Below are positions 54,642 through 63,675 of a DNA stretch of 64,000 nt, piece after piece. The notes below the pieces were generated by a model. It saw only the letters and a list, made by a program, of their open reading frames with translations, did not search any database and was not told where the DNA came from. Where the stretch lies: positions 44,328-108,327 of the forward strand of contig NZ_JAAKZC010000007.1 in the NCBI RefSeq assembly GCF_015230015.1, read 5' to 3'. The stretch is from Campylobacter concisus (lineage in GTDB: Bacteria; Campylobacterota; Campylobacteria; Campylobacterales; Campylobacteraceae). Within the stretch, counting starts at the first letter, position 1. Every line of letters starts with the position of its first letter. The position numbers and the translations under genes are program-made.

Positions 54642-56012
54642 TTAATTCTTATCTATCATCGCCTTGGCGGCATCTAAGACACTTGTAACATTGTCTTTTA
54701 TCCACTTTTTATCCATCCATTGTTGAGGTCTTACCTCTTCACCTTGGACCAAAATTCCAAAGTGAAGGTGATCTCCAAGTGCAAGGCCGCTAGTTCCAGT
54801 GGTGCCTATCTGATCACCAGCAGCAACCATATCGCCCTCTTTTACCTTCGCACTTGAGCAGTGACCATAAAGCGAGTAAAGCCCAAAACCATGGTCTATC
54901 ACGATGTTTAAGCCATAAATTCCATTCTCAGATGCTAGCACGACGCGACCAGCATTGCTAGCTATGATCGGAGCTGCTGCCACACTAGCAAAATCTATTC
55001 CCATATGCCATGACTCGCTTACTTGTTCATTATTATATGTATAGAAGCGGTGATCGGCAAAATCAGCAACTTTCTTGCCATTTCTAAGCGGATAAAACGG
55101 GATCACACTAAAGCCAGTTAGCGTCTCATCGCCAGGGCTTGAAGTAAGAGCTGCGATCTTTTCTTCGTTTGAGTTCCTAAGCGTTTCATTGACAAATTTC
55201 ATTTTCTCAAGCCTAGAAAGAGCGTTTGGATCTTTAGCGTATTGATCTGTTAGATCAACGATCTTTCCGTCTAAAAATCTATCATTTAAAGCAATGGTTG
55301 AAGTTTTGTATTTTACATTTTCATAAAAATATCTCACGTGAGATTTGCTCTCATTGCCTGCAAAGTCTCTTGCGATGACCTCTGCGCTAAAGTTTTCAAC
55401 TTGCACTGGCCAAGCAACAAGTGCTGCATAAAAGCCCTCTTTGTAAAATGGCACAGCCTTAAATTTCTTACCAAAATTTGTCTGGACATAAACCTCTTTT
55501 AGCTGATTATCAGTCGCTCTAAAGACTACAACCGCGCTACCGCCTTTTGAGATAGAGTAAGACTGCGAAAGCACGTAAAGATCAGGTTTCGAGGTATCAA
55601 GCACCACTTCAACTTTTTTGCTTGCTTTATTGCCAGTAAAAAAACCCCATTTGCTAGTATCAACAGCCTCTATATTCATCTCATAAGTATCTTTTTGTGC
55701 GAAAAATCCAGTCTTTGGAAAGGTTAAATTTACATCTAGCTCAGTGCTTGGATTTTGTATGATTTGATTTAATAAATTTAGATCATTTTTGCCGTCATTT
55801 ATGCTGATACGTACAAATTTTATGCCGCTGTCATCTTTAAATTTGATATTCATAGGCGAGCGAAGGTTCCAATAAACCTTGTCAGAAATCCCAATGATTG
55901 GCTCGTTTCGCTCAAAGTCTTTCGACATAAAAGCATAACCAAAGCCACCAGCCAATATCAAAACAAGTAAAACTACAACAATGCCAAAACCACCTATTCC
56001 ACGTCTATACAT
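54642..56012 (-). CDS. M23-family peptidoglycan endopeptidase, active-site intact
   Basis: 456 aa. An N-terminal membrane anchor (about 7-29) places it in the periplasm. Two to three beta-rich domains follow, then a C-terminal LytM domain. Zinc ligands are intact: H336 and D340 (HMGID), H384 (YGH), H415-x-H417 (HLH). It should cut peptide cross-links; relatives in Helicobacter and Campylobacter (Csd/Pgp proteins) set helical cell shape. It contrasts with the degenerate copy at 6083-7300. It lies between tyrA and lpxC. Confidence 0.88.
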   Translation of the reverse strand: MYRRGIGGFGIVVVLLVLILAGGFGYAFMSKDFERNEPIIGISDKVYWNLRSPMNIKFKDDSGIKFVRISINDGKNDLNLLNQIIQNPSTELDVNLTFPKTGFFAQKDTYEMNIEAVDTSKWGFFTGNKASKKVEVVLDTSKPDLYVLSQSYSISKGGSAVVVFRATDNQLKEVYVQTNFGKKFKAVPFYKEGFYAALVAWPVQVENFSAEVIARDFAGNESKSHVRYFYENVKYKTSTIALNDRFLDGKIVDLTDQYAKDPNALSRLEKMKFVNETLRNSNEEKIAALTSSPGDETLTGFSVIPFYPLRNGKKVADFADHRFYTYNNEQVSESWHMGIDFASVAAAPIIASNAGRVVLASENGIYGLNIVIDHGFGLYSLYGHCSSAKVKEGDMVAAGDQIGTTGTSGLALGDHLHFGILVQGEEVRPQQWMDKKWIKDNVTSVLDAAKAMIDKN

Positions 56013-56074
56013 ATATTATTACCTTAAATTTTATTTGCGAAATTTTACATACTAATCAATAAATTTTTAGTTAA

Positions 56075-56905
56075 TTACAAAATTTCTCTTACAGCTCTAG
56101 CTTCGCTCATCCAATCAAAAAGCTCATCCCAGCGCTCATCTTTTATGAGATCTTTGCATAAATTTAGCTCTTTTTCAAACATATTTATCGCTTCAACGAC
56201 ATTACTTTTATTTTGCTTAAAGATATCGCTCCACATAAATGGTGAACTCTTTGCAACACGTATCATGCCCTTAAATGTCGGTCCGCCAAGTGCTACGATG
56301 TGTCTTTTATCCTCTTCTTTTAATATCCCACTAGCAAGCGAAAATGCAATAGCGTGAGGCAGATGCGAGATGAGACCCACGTGGTGATCATGCTCTTTTG
56401 CGCTCATGAAAATGATCTTCATACCAAGGCAAGAAAATAGCTCAACGCTTCTTTTTACGTGCTTTTCTGCGCTCTCAGCAAAGTCACAAACTATGACAGT
56501 TGCGCCTGTGTAAAGTGACTTAAAGGCAGCTTCTGGACCAGAGTACTCAGTACCTGCCATCGGGTGAGCTGGGATGAAATTTTTACGAATTTTTTCTGGC
56601 ACGGCTTCTATTATCTTTTGCTTTGTCGAGCCAAAGTCGATGATCGTCGTATCTTCACTAATGTCAGTTAAATTTTGCACGATGCTTACGATAGCCTCAA
56701 CTGGAACAGCCAAAAAGATGATGTCACACTTCTTTTTCATCTCATCAATGCTTAAAATTTCATGCACCAGTCCAAGATCGAGTGCTTTTTTGCTGTGATT
56801 TTCATCTTTGTCATATCCGCTGACACATGAGATCAGCTTCTCATCTTTTAGTGCAAGACCAAGCGAGCCACCCATAAGACCAAGTCCGATGATACCTATT
56901 TTCAT
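56075..56905 (-). CDS. tyrA: Prephenate dehydrogenase
   Basis: 276 aa. It oxidatively decarboxylates prephenate to 4-hydroxyphenylpyruvate for tyrosine. The NAD loop GLGLMGGSLG (7-16), HPMAGTEYSGP (about 118-128) and the later H-x-x-GL-I-S-H-L-P-H segment are diagnostic. No chorismate mutase or ACT domain is attached. Divergent from bamA. Confidence 0.94.
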   Translation of the reverse strand: MKIGIIGLGLMGGSLGLALKDEKLISCVSGYDKDENHSKKALDLGLVHEILSIDEMKKKCDIIFLAVPVEAIVSIVQNLTDISEDTTIIDFGSTKQKIIEAVPEKIRKNFIPAHPMAGTEYSGPEAAFKSLYTGATVIVCDFAESAEKHVKRSVELFSCLGMKIIFMSAKEHDHHVGLISHLPHAIAFSLASGILKEEDKRHIVALGGPTFKGMIRVAKSSPFMWSDIFKQNKSNVVEAINMFEKELNLCKDLIKDERWDELFDWMSEARAVREIL

Positions 56906-56955
56906 AAAAAACCTTTAAAATTATAAAATTTAAATTTTTTAAAAATAAAATATGA

Positions 56956-56961
56956 TATTAT
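56956..56961 (+). promoter_or_regulatory. -10 box of the bamA promoter
   Basis: TATTAT in ATATGATATTATAC, 33 bases before the bamA ATG, in the 89-base divergent region with tyrA. Confidence 0.45.
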
Positions 56962-56994
56962 ACGCACTTATACTAAAACTCTAGGTTAAATTTA

Positions 56995-59259
56995 ATGAAA
57001 AAGAAATTATTTTTACTAGTACTAGCTTTAAGCGGTCTAAATGCACAGACGATTCAGTCTATAAATTTCAAAGGTTTAATTCACCTTTCACCTGAGGTGG
57101 CTAGCCAGATAATGGGGCTAAAAGTCGGTCAAGAGCTAACTCCAAAGCTTAGCGATAAGGCAATCACAAATTTATACAAGCAAAATTATTTTGATGATAT
57201 CTACATAGAAGATACAGGTAATGGCAATCTCTTAGTAAAAGTAAAAGAGAAACCAAGTGTCGCTAGAGTCGATCTAAAGGGTGTTGTAACAAACGATAAA
57301 ACTGCGATCGAGTCGCTGATTAACATAAAACCTGGCAATATGTATGATGAGCTAACTATCGAAAAAACAAAAGAGAGAATTCGCCAATACTACGAGTCAA
57401 AAGGCTATTTTGACACAGTTGTAGACGTAGAAAAACAGCCAGTTGCAGATAACGACAGCTCACTTTTCATCACTCTAAACATAAACCGCGGCGAAAATAT
57501 GATAATCAAAAAGGTAAATTTAGTCGGCGCAAAAGAGTTTGACTATGACGATATCGAGCCAGTTGTTGCAAACAAAAGTAGAGAATTTATGGGCTGGCTT
57601 TGGGGCAGAAACGATGGTAAAGTTAAGCTTTTTGAACTTGAAAACGACCCAGCGAGGATTCAAGATAAATATTTTCAAAAAGGTTATCTAGATGCGACAG
57701 TTTCGTCGCCTTACCTAAATGCGTCATTTGATAACTACACAGCTGATCTTACATACTATATCCACGAGGGTGAGCCTTATAAGGTTTCAAATGTAAGCAT
57801 CACAGCACCTGAAGAGCTAGGACTTGATACTAAGAAGATCATAGATGATTTTAGACTTGAAGCTGGCGATACGATGAACTCAGCAAGACTTCGCCAAGAT
57901 ATGAAAAAACTTGATGACATGGTCGCTGACAAGGGCTATGCTTTTGTTAAGGTCTATCCAAAGACTGATAAATTTGATGAAAATAAAACAGTTGATATCG
58001 ACTACGAAGTCGATCCTGGCGAAAAAGTATATATAAGAAATGTTCAAATTTCAGGAAATGACAGAACAGTTGATCGTGTCGTAAGACGTGAGCTATATCT
58101 AACTGAAGGAAATTTATATAATAGAACCGATCTTCAAGACTCAAAAGATGCATTAAAAAGAACAAGCTACTTTGACGATGTCGAGATAGAAGAAGATCCA
58201 GTTGATAAAAACACAGTCGATCTAAAAGTAAAAGTAAAAGAGGCTTCAACTGGCTCAATAAGCGGCGGTATCGGATATGGAAGTAGCGATGGCTTGCTAC
58301 TTAACGCTGCACTTTCTGACACAAACATCTTTGGCTCTGGTCTTCAAGGACAAGTAAGCGTTGATAAGAGCGATAGAGAGCTTTCAGGTCAGATAAGTCT
58401 TACAAATCCAAGAATTTTTGACTCAGAGTATAGCCTTGGCGGAACACTCTATGCAAACGACTATGACTGGAGAACATATAAAGAGAGAAGCTACGGCTTT
58501 AGCACAACACTTGGTAGAAAATTAACTAGAAATTTAAGCGCATCACTTACTTATAACATAGAGCAAAGTAAAGTTACTTTAAAAGATGACGAACTAAGAA
58601 ATATAAATAAAGACACAGGAAAAGAAATTTATAGAGAAGGCAAGGCTATAAAAAGCGCTATAACTCCAGCTTTGACATATAACAGCACTGATGATTACTA
58701 CTTGCCAAGACGCGGTATCATAGCCAGCACATCATTTGAGATAGCAGGACTTGGCGGTGATATGGACTTTGTTAAAAACCGCACAAATTTCAACTACTAT
58801 CTAGGCCTTAGAGAGTACATCGACTATGACCTTATCTTAAGATATAAAGCAAGTTTTGGCAAAATTTGGGAGAGAGGCTATACTCCTATCAACGAAAGAC
58901 TTTACCTTGGTGGCATAAGAAGCTTACGTGGTTACGAGAGCAGAACCGTATCTCCAAAAGTAAAATATAATGGCGACTACTATGAATACGGCGGCGAGAT
59001 TTCATTTAACAACTCAGTCGAGATGAGCTTTCCTATCATAGATCGTGTCAAAATGCGTGGTGTTGTATTCTATGATTATGGCACTGTTGGAAAAGACGAG
59101 CAAAATAAAAATAAAATGATAAACAGATCATCAGTTGGTACAGGTATCGAGTGGATAACACCTATCGGACCACTTCAACTAATCTTTGCAAAAGCTCTTA
59201 ACCCTAAAGAGGGCGATGATACAAACACATTTGAATTTACTATCGGAAGACGCTTCTAA
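56995..59259 (+). CDS. bamA: Outer-membrane protein assembly factor BamA
   Basis: 754 aa. A signal peptide (MKKKLFLLVLALSGLNAQ) is followed by five POTRA domains (about 20-350) and a 16-strand barrel. The essential loop motif RGYE occurs in RSLRGYESR, and the protein ends with Phe (TIGRRF), the outer-membrane sorting signal. It inserts beta-barrel proteins into the outer membrane. It has its own promoter and a hairpin after its stop. In C. jejuni a suhB gene lies between bamA and accD, as I recall; here it is absent. Confidence 0.96.
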   Translation: MKKKLFLLVLALSGLNAQTIQSINFKGLIHLSPEVASQIMGLKVGQELTPKLSDKAITNLYKQNYFDDIYIEDTGNGNLLVKVKEKPSVARVDLKGVVTNDKTAIESLINIKPGNMYDELTIEKTKERIRQYYESKGYFDTVVDVEKQPVADNDSSLFITLNINRGENMIIKKVNLVGAKEFDYDDIEPVVANKSREFMGWLWGRNDGKVKLFELENDPARIQDKYFQKGYLDATVSSPYLNASFDNYTADLTYYIHEGEPYKVSNVSITAPEELGLDTKKIIDDFRLEAGDTMNSARLRQDMKKLDDMVADKGYAFVKVYPKTDKFDENKTVDIDYEVDPGEKVYIRNVQISGNDRTVDRVVRRELYLTEGNLYNRTDLQDSKDALKRTSYFDDVEIEEDPVDKNTVDLKVKVKEASTGSISGGIGYGSSDGLLLNAALSDTNIFGSGLQGQVSVDKSDRELSGQISLTNPRIFDSEYSLGGTLYANDYDWRTYKERSYGFSTTLGRKLTRNLSASLTYNIEQSKVTLKDDELRNINKDTGKEIYREGKAIKSAITPALTYNSTDDYYLPRRGIIASTSFEIAGLGGDMDFVKNRTNFNYYLGLREYIDYDLILRYKASFGKIWERGYTPINERLYLGGIRSLRGYESRTVSPKVKYNGDYYEYGGEISFNNSVEMSFPIIDRVKMRGVVFYDYGTVGKDEQNKNKMINRSSVGTGIEWITPIGPLQLIFAKALNPKEGDDTNTFEFTIGRRF

Positions 59260-59268
59260 TAAGATACT

Positions 59269-59294
59269 TTTAAGGGGCTAGTTTGCCCCTTAAA
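59269..59294 (+). terminator. Hairpin after bamA
   Basis: TTTAAGGGGC, loop TAGTTT, GCCCCTTAAA. The stem is strong (10 bp) but no T tract follows, so termination may be incomplete or factor-aided. Confidence 0.55.
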
Positions 59295-59351
59295 TCCACC
59301 GCAAACAAACAAACTTTAATTCATATAAGAAAAAGCAAGGCTAACATTAGA

Positions 59352-59357
59352 TATAAT
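59352..59357 (+). promoter_or_regulatory. -10 box of the accD promoter
   Basis: TATAAT in TTAGATATAATCCC, 32 bases before the ATG at 59389. Transcripts would start about 59364, which favours the ATG over the GTG at 59377. Confidence 0.6.
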
Positions 59358-59388
59358 CCCACAATTTTTAATATAAGTGGGTAAAAAG

Positions 59389-60306
59389 ATGAATTTCTCA
59401 GACATTTTTTCAAAGATAAGAAAAGCTCAACCTCGTCCAGAAGAAGCACCTACACACTGGGTAAAATGCGACAACTGCCACTCACTGATGTATTACAAAG
59501 AAGTTGAAGCTTGTTTTAATGTATGCCCAAAATGCGGCTACCACATGAGATTAAAAGCTGATGATCGCATAAATTTGATCTGCGATGAAGGTAGCTTTGT
59601 AGAATTTGACGCAAATTTAAAACCAGTAGATCCTTTAAATTTTGTCGATAAAAAATCATACAAAAAAAGAATTACAGAAAATAAAGAAAAAACAGGACGC
59701 ACAAGCTCAGTGATATGCGGCGAAGGCAAATGCAACGGACAAGAAATTCAGCTAGTTGTTTTTGACTTTGGCTTCATGGGCGGCTCACTGGCTTCAGTTG
59801 AGGGCGAAAAGATCGTAAGAGCGATAAAACGCGCGATCGAAAAACGCCAAGCCTTAATCATCGTAAGCGCATCTGGTGGTGCTAGAATGCAAGAGAGCAC
59901 ATTTTCTTTGATGCAGATGTCAAAGACTTCAGCAGCCCTAAAACTTCTTGATGAAGCAAGGCTCCCATACATTTCTATCCTTACAGATCCTACAATGGGT
60001 GGCGTTAGTGCATCATTTGCATGGCTTGGAGATCTCATCATCGCTGAACCTGGCGCGCTAATAGGCTTTGCAGGACAAAGGGTCATCAAACAAACCATAG
60101 GCGCTGATCTTCCAGAGGGCTTTCAAAAGGCTGAATTTTTGCTTGAGCATGGTCTTATAGATGATATCGTGCCAAGAAGCGAGCACAAAAAATATATAAG
60201 CGATATGGTTAAATTTCTTACAAATAACAAAGCTATGATCTCTCAAAACGAAGTGGCTGCCGTAGACAAAACTAGTTTTGAGCTAAAGCTAAAAACCAAA
60301 GGGTGA
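59389..60306 (+). CDS. accD: Acetyl-CoA carboxylase carboxyltransferase beta subunit
   Basis: 305 aa from ATG 59389 (309 from the GTG at 59377). It forms the carboxyltransferase with AccA, making malonyl-CoA for fatty acids. An N-terminal zinc ribbon has C27, C30, C46 and C49; the crotonase-like domain shows [11 protein letters not shown] and [13 protein letters not shown] chose ATG because the family starts MNF-like and because the GTG is only 13 bases from the likely transcript start. It overlaps rlmH by 4 bases. Confidence 0.94.
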   Translation: MNFSDIFSKIRKAQPRPEEAPTHWVKCDNCHSLMYYKEVEACFNVCPKCGYHMRLKADDRINLICDEGSFVEFDANLKPVDPLNFVDKKSYKKRITENKEKTGRTSSVICGEGKCNGQEIQLVVFDFGFMGGSLASVEGEKIVRAIKRAIEKRQALIIVSASGGARMQESTFSLMQMSKTSAALKLLDEARLPYISILTDPTMGGVSASFAWLGDLIIAEPGALIGFAGQRVIKQTIGADLPEGFQKAEFLLEHGLIDDIVPRSEHKKYISDMVKFLTNNKAMISQNEVAAVDKTSFELKLKTKG

Positions 60307-60764
60307 GTTTGGAAATTTCGGTTTTTAGCATTCAAAAATCATCGCGTGACAACTTCGAAAACGAGATACAAGAATATATAAAAATGAGTGCAAAATTTGC
60401 CAAGATAAACGACAAAATAATATTTAATGAAAAGATAGCAAAGGCTCAAAGCAGTAGCAGAAGCGATGCGCTAAGAGCTTATGATGAAATTTACGAGCCA
60501 AATTTAAAAGGCTTTTGTGTGATGCTTGATGAAAATGGCTCACAGCTTGACAGCCAAGAATTTGCTCAAATTTTAAACTCAAATTCACAGATCAATTTTT
60601 TCATAGGTGGAGCTTATGGGCTTAGCCAAAATTTAAAAAACAAGGCACAAAAAGTCGTAAGCTTAAGCAAGATGACTATGGCGCACAAAGTCGCCAAGCT
60701 CGTACTTTTTGAGCAAATTTTTAGAGGGCTTTGTATCAATGCAAACCACCCATATCACAAATAA
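60303..60764 (+). CDS. rlmH: 23S rRNA (pseudouridine1915-N3)-methyltransferase
   Basis: 153 aa SPOUT methyltransferase. It methylates pseudouridine 1915 in helix 69 of 23S r[13 protein letters not shown] (about 100-109) is the SAM-binding knot and the end HPYHK is the family hallmark. The GTG start overlaps the accD stop as GTGA; a TTG two codons later is also possible. Confidence 0.92.
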   Translation: MSLEISVFSIQKSSRDNFENEIQEYIKMSAKFAKINDKIIFNEKIAKAQSSSRSDALRAYDEIYEPNLKGFCVMLDENGSQLDSQEFAQILNSNSQINFFIGGAYGLSQNLKNKAQKVVSLSKMTMAHKVAKLVLFEQIFRGLCINANHPYHK

Positions 60765-60775
60765 AGGAATATAAA

Positions 60776-61132
60776 ATGACTCAAAACGAGCTAAATTTTT
60801 TCAAAAAACTACTTGAAGATAGAAAGTTACAAATCAAAAAAAATATTTATGACTCATCAGTTGAAGTAAGCGGCCTAAGAGATAGTGGCGTAAGCGATGA
60901 ATTTGACATCGCTTCAGTAAATACCGACCAACTTATAGAGCAGTCTATATCAACCCAGCAAAGAGCCGAGCTTCACGAGATCAACGAGGCGCTTGAAAAG
61001 ATCGCAAACAAAACCTATGGAATTTGCGATATGTGCGAGGAGGACATCAGCATACCTCGCCTAAAAGTAAAACCGCATGCAAAATACTGCATAGCTTGTC
61101 GTGAGATAATAGAAAAAACAGCAAAAAACTAA
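60776..61132 (+). CDS. dksA: DksA/TraR-family zinc-finger transcription factor
   Basis: 118 aa from the ATG at 60776, which has AAAGGA eight bases upstream, in contrast to a longer open frame without a site. A coiled coil (about 1-80) precedes a C4 zinc finger with C84, C87, C105 and C108. It enters the RNA polymerase secondary channel and works with ppGpp; the synthetase gene (spoT) is also in this window. C. jejuni DksA-like proteins affect rRNA and virulence gene expression. Confidence 0.93.
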   Translation: MTQNELNFFKKLLEDRKLQIKKNIYDSSVEVSGLRDSGVSDEFDIASVNTDQLIEQSISTQQRAELHEINEALEKIANKTYGICDMCEEDISIPRLKVKPHAKYCIACREIIEKTAKN

Positions 61133-61141
61133 GGAGAAAAT

Positions 61142-62140
61142 ATGAAAACCAGAAAATTTCTCGTCTACTGCATAATCTACACAGCAGTTGTTGCAGGACT
61201 TACCTATTCTCTTAATAGTTCAGACTTCACCTTTGAGCTCTTAGGTCAAGCCATAACCTTGCCAGTAGCTGTCTGGGTAGCACTTCCAGTGGCCCTTTTG
61301 GCGCTCCTTGCCCTACTTCACATCGCATATCACGGATACGCCTTTTATAGATATAAAAAATGGATCAAAAAAGATAGCCAGCTCTACAAAGACCTTGCAA
61401 AAGAGACGCTTCTTGGCTTTGAGAGCAACAAAGACTTTAAAACTGACACTTATAAGATCGCCTCACAGCTCACTCGCTCTATCTCACCAGTTGGCGAGCT
61501 TAAAGATGTTGGCGTTGATGACGGCGAGATAAACAACATCTTGCAAACCATAAAAAGCATAAAAAACAAAGAGATCGTCGATCTAAAGAAATTTAGACTA
61601 GCAAAAGATAGTAAGCTAAACATCCTAAATGAGCTAAACAAGATCGAGCAGCTGCCTACTTACTATCTTGATGTGCTTAAAAATCAAGAGCAAAACGAGA
61701 GCCTTAAAAAAGCAGCCTTTGACAAGCTCATAAAAACAGCTTCATTTAGTGAGATTAAAAAAATCGATCCAGAGCTAGCAAGCGAAGATATAATGACCAT
61801 TATCACACGTTTTGTAAATGACGAGATCGATCTAAGTAGCGATGAAATTTTTGACCTTTTAAACAATGCAAAAGTGACAAAAGCACAATACGACAAGGCT
61901 GCCATAATGCTTAAAAATAAGCTAAAACCAGATGCGTTTATCGGCATATTTGAGAAGCTAAAGAGCATCCACGCTGACGCTGATGAAGCCTACGTATATG
62001 CGCTATTTGAGCTTCAGATGCTTGATAAAGTAAGAGAAGCCATCGAGGGCAGTGACCCAGATGAGTTTAAAGAGATAAAGGTTTTACTATTTTTGCGAGA
62101 TAACGGCAAAATGGTGCCTAGCTCGCTATTTTTTAAATGA
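61142..62140 (+). CDS. Conserved membrane protein of unknown function
   Basis: 332 aa. Two membrane segments (about 6-25 and 38-66) are followed by a helical cytoplasmic domain of about 260 residues rich in Lys, Asp and Leu, possibly helical repeats. I recognise no family. It lies between dksA (9-base gap, AAGGAG site) and dus (4-base overlap), a position kept in C. jejuni as I recall, so it is a genuine conserved gene of the group. Confidence 0.8.
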   Translation: MKTRKFLVYCIIYTAVVAGLTYSLNSSDFTFELLGQAITLPVAVWVALPVALLALLALLHIAYHGYAFYRYKKWIKKDSQLYKDLAKETLLGFESNKDFKTDTYKIASQLTRSISPVGELKDVGVDDGEINNILQTIKSIKNKEIVDLKKFRLAKDSKLNILNELNKIEQLPTYYLDVLKNQEQNESLKKAAFDKLIKTASFSEIKKIDPELASEDIMTIITRFVNDEIDLSSDEIFDLLNNAKVTKAQYDKAAIMLKNKLKPDAFIGIFEKLKSIHADADEAYVYALFELQMLDKVREAIEGSDPDEFKEIKVLLFLRDNGKMVPSSLFFK

Positions 62141-63060
62141 TAGACTTTAGTAAAAAGCCACTTTTCTTAGCGCCACTTGCTGGCTTTTCTGACCTGCCGT
62201 TACGAAGCGTCGTCAAGAAATTTGGCTGCGACGTCACTGTTAGCGAGATGATCAGCGCAAATGCCTTGGTCTATGAGAGCAGTGACAAAACCCTTGAAAT
62301 GCTTAAAAAATCCCCAAACGAAGAGCCCTACGTCGTCCAAATAGCTGGTAGCGATATAGAAAATATAAAAAAAGCCGTGCAGATCATCAATAAATTTGAT
62401 GGGATTTACGGACTAGATCTAAACTGCGGCTGCCCTGTGCCAAAGGTCGTTAGACAAGGTGCAGGATCGGCTTTACTAAACGATCTAGACAAACTTCAAA
62501 GCATAGTCTCAGCCATAAAAAGCGTCTCAAACAAAGAGAGCCTAAGCGTTAAATTTAGACTTGGTTTTAACGACAAAAATGAAGAGAAAATCGCAAAGGC
62601 CTGCGAAGAAGCTGGCGCAGACTACATCGCAGTGCATGGTCGCACCAGAGCTGGCGGATACAGCGCAAAGGTTGATTACGAAGCGATCGCTAGAGTAAAG
62701 GCAAGTGTGAAAATCCCAGTCGTTGCAAATGGCGATATAAACGCGCAAAATGCAGATGAAATTTTAAATCTCACAAAGTGCGACGCCCTAATGATCGGCA
62801 GAGCAAGCATCGGCAACCCTTGGATATTTCACGAGATAAAGACCAAAAGTAGCGTGGATAAGGCACTAAAACAAGAGATCATCTTAGCTCACTTCGACGC
62901 TATGATCGAGCACTACGGCGAGCACGGACTTTGCATATTTAGAAAGCATCTGCACCAATACAGCAAGGGTATCGACGGCGCAACAACCTTTAGAAACGAT
63001 ATAAATTTCATCAAAGATGCCCGCGTGATGAGAGAGCGCATAAGGGAGTTTTTTGCCTAG
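62137..63060 (+). CDS. tRNA-dihydrouridine synthase
   Basis: 307 aa FMN enzyme of the DusB type. It reduces uridines in the tRNA D-loop. The active-site cysteine lies in LDLNCGCPVPK (about 92-102; second Cys is catalytic), and VHGRTRAGGYSAKVD and MIGRASIGNPWIF are typical. ATGA overlap with the preceding membrane protein gene; recO begins directly after its TAG stop. Confidence 0.93.
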   Translation: MIDFSKKPLFLAPLAGFSDLPLRSVVKKFGCDVTVSEMISANALVYESSDKTLEMLKKSPNEEPYVVQIAGSDIENIKKAVQIINKFDGIYGLDLNCGCPVPKVVRQGAGSALLNDLDKLQSIVSAIKSVSNKESLSVKFRLGFNDKNEEKIAKACEEAGADYIAVHGRTRAGGYSAKVDYEAIARVKASVKIPVVANGDINAQNADEILNLTKCDALMIGRASIGNPWIFHEIKTKSSVDKALKQEIILAHFDAMIEHYGEHGLCIFRKHLHQYSKGIDGATTFRNDINFIKDARVMRERIREFFA

Positions 63061-63675
63061 ATGCAAGGCTACATCCTGCGCGTGCAAAAGGTCAGAGACG
63101 AGGACCTTTTAGTCTTTGTGCTAACGCCAAATTTGCTCGTAAAGTCATATAGATTTTTTGGCGCACGGCACTCAAACATTATGACTGGCTACAAGATCGA
63201 CTTTGAGCTAGAGCAAGAGGCGAAATTTCTACCAAAGCTTAGAAGCATACTTCACCTTGGCTTTAAATGGCTACTAGAGCGCGACAAACTCATCATTTGG
63301 CAGCAGTTTATGCGCCTACTTTATGATCATCTAAAAGAGGTCGAGCAGCTCGATAAAATTTATTTTAACGAGCTTGATCGCTGCGCCAAACAGATGCAGC
63401 TGCAAAATCCAAAGCGCCTTATCATCGAAAGCTACGTCAAAATTTTAGAGTATGAAGGCAGGCTTCACAGCGAGCTTGAGTGCTTTATCTGCGACGAGGA
63501 GATCAAGAGCGAGCTTTGCTTAACTCGTGGCTTTTTGCCATCTCACAAGCACTGCCTTGATAGGAGCGAATTTGACGCTAGCAAGATCAAAAATTTGTTT
63601 GATACAAAAAGCACGATCGAGCTAAACGACGATGAGATAAACCGCCTTTATAAAATTTTACTTGACGGACTTTAG
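63061..63675 (+). CDS. recO: Recombination protein RecO (short Campylobacterota form)
   Basis: 204 aa, shorter than E. coli RecO (about 240). The N-terminal OB-fold starts MQGYILRVQKVRDEDLLVFVL, and a cysteine pair region (CFICDEEIKSELC, then HKHC) at about 140-166 may bind zinc. RecO loads RecA onto SSB-coated DNA with RecR. The ATG follows the dus stop with no gap; the stop overlaps the convergent gene by 3 bases. Confidence 0.82.
   Translation: MQGYILRVQKVRDEDLLVFVLTPNLLVKSYRFFGARHSNIMTGYKIDFELEQEAKFLPKLRSILHLGFKWLLERDKLIIWQQFMRLLYDHLKEVEQLDKIYFNELDRCAKQMQLQNPKRLIIESYVKILEYEGRLHSELECFICDEEIKSELCLTRGFLPSHKHCLDRSEFDASKIKNLFDTKSTIELNDDEINRLYKILLDGL

Noticed and set aside
59260..59376. Possible remnant of suhB between bamA and accD
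   Set aside because: The 117-base gap holds only a hairpin and the accD promoter; no SuhB-like residues are readable in any frame.
60731..60775. Longer dksA start 15 codons upstream
   Set aside because: It overlaps the rlmH end and lacks a ribosome binding site; the ATG at 60776 has AAAGGA at the right distance and matches the family N-terminus.
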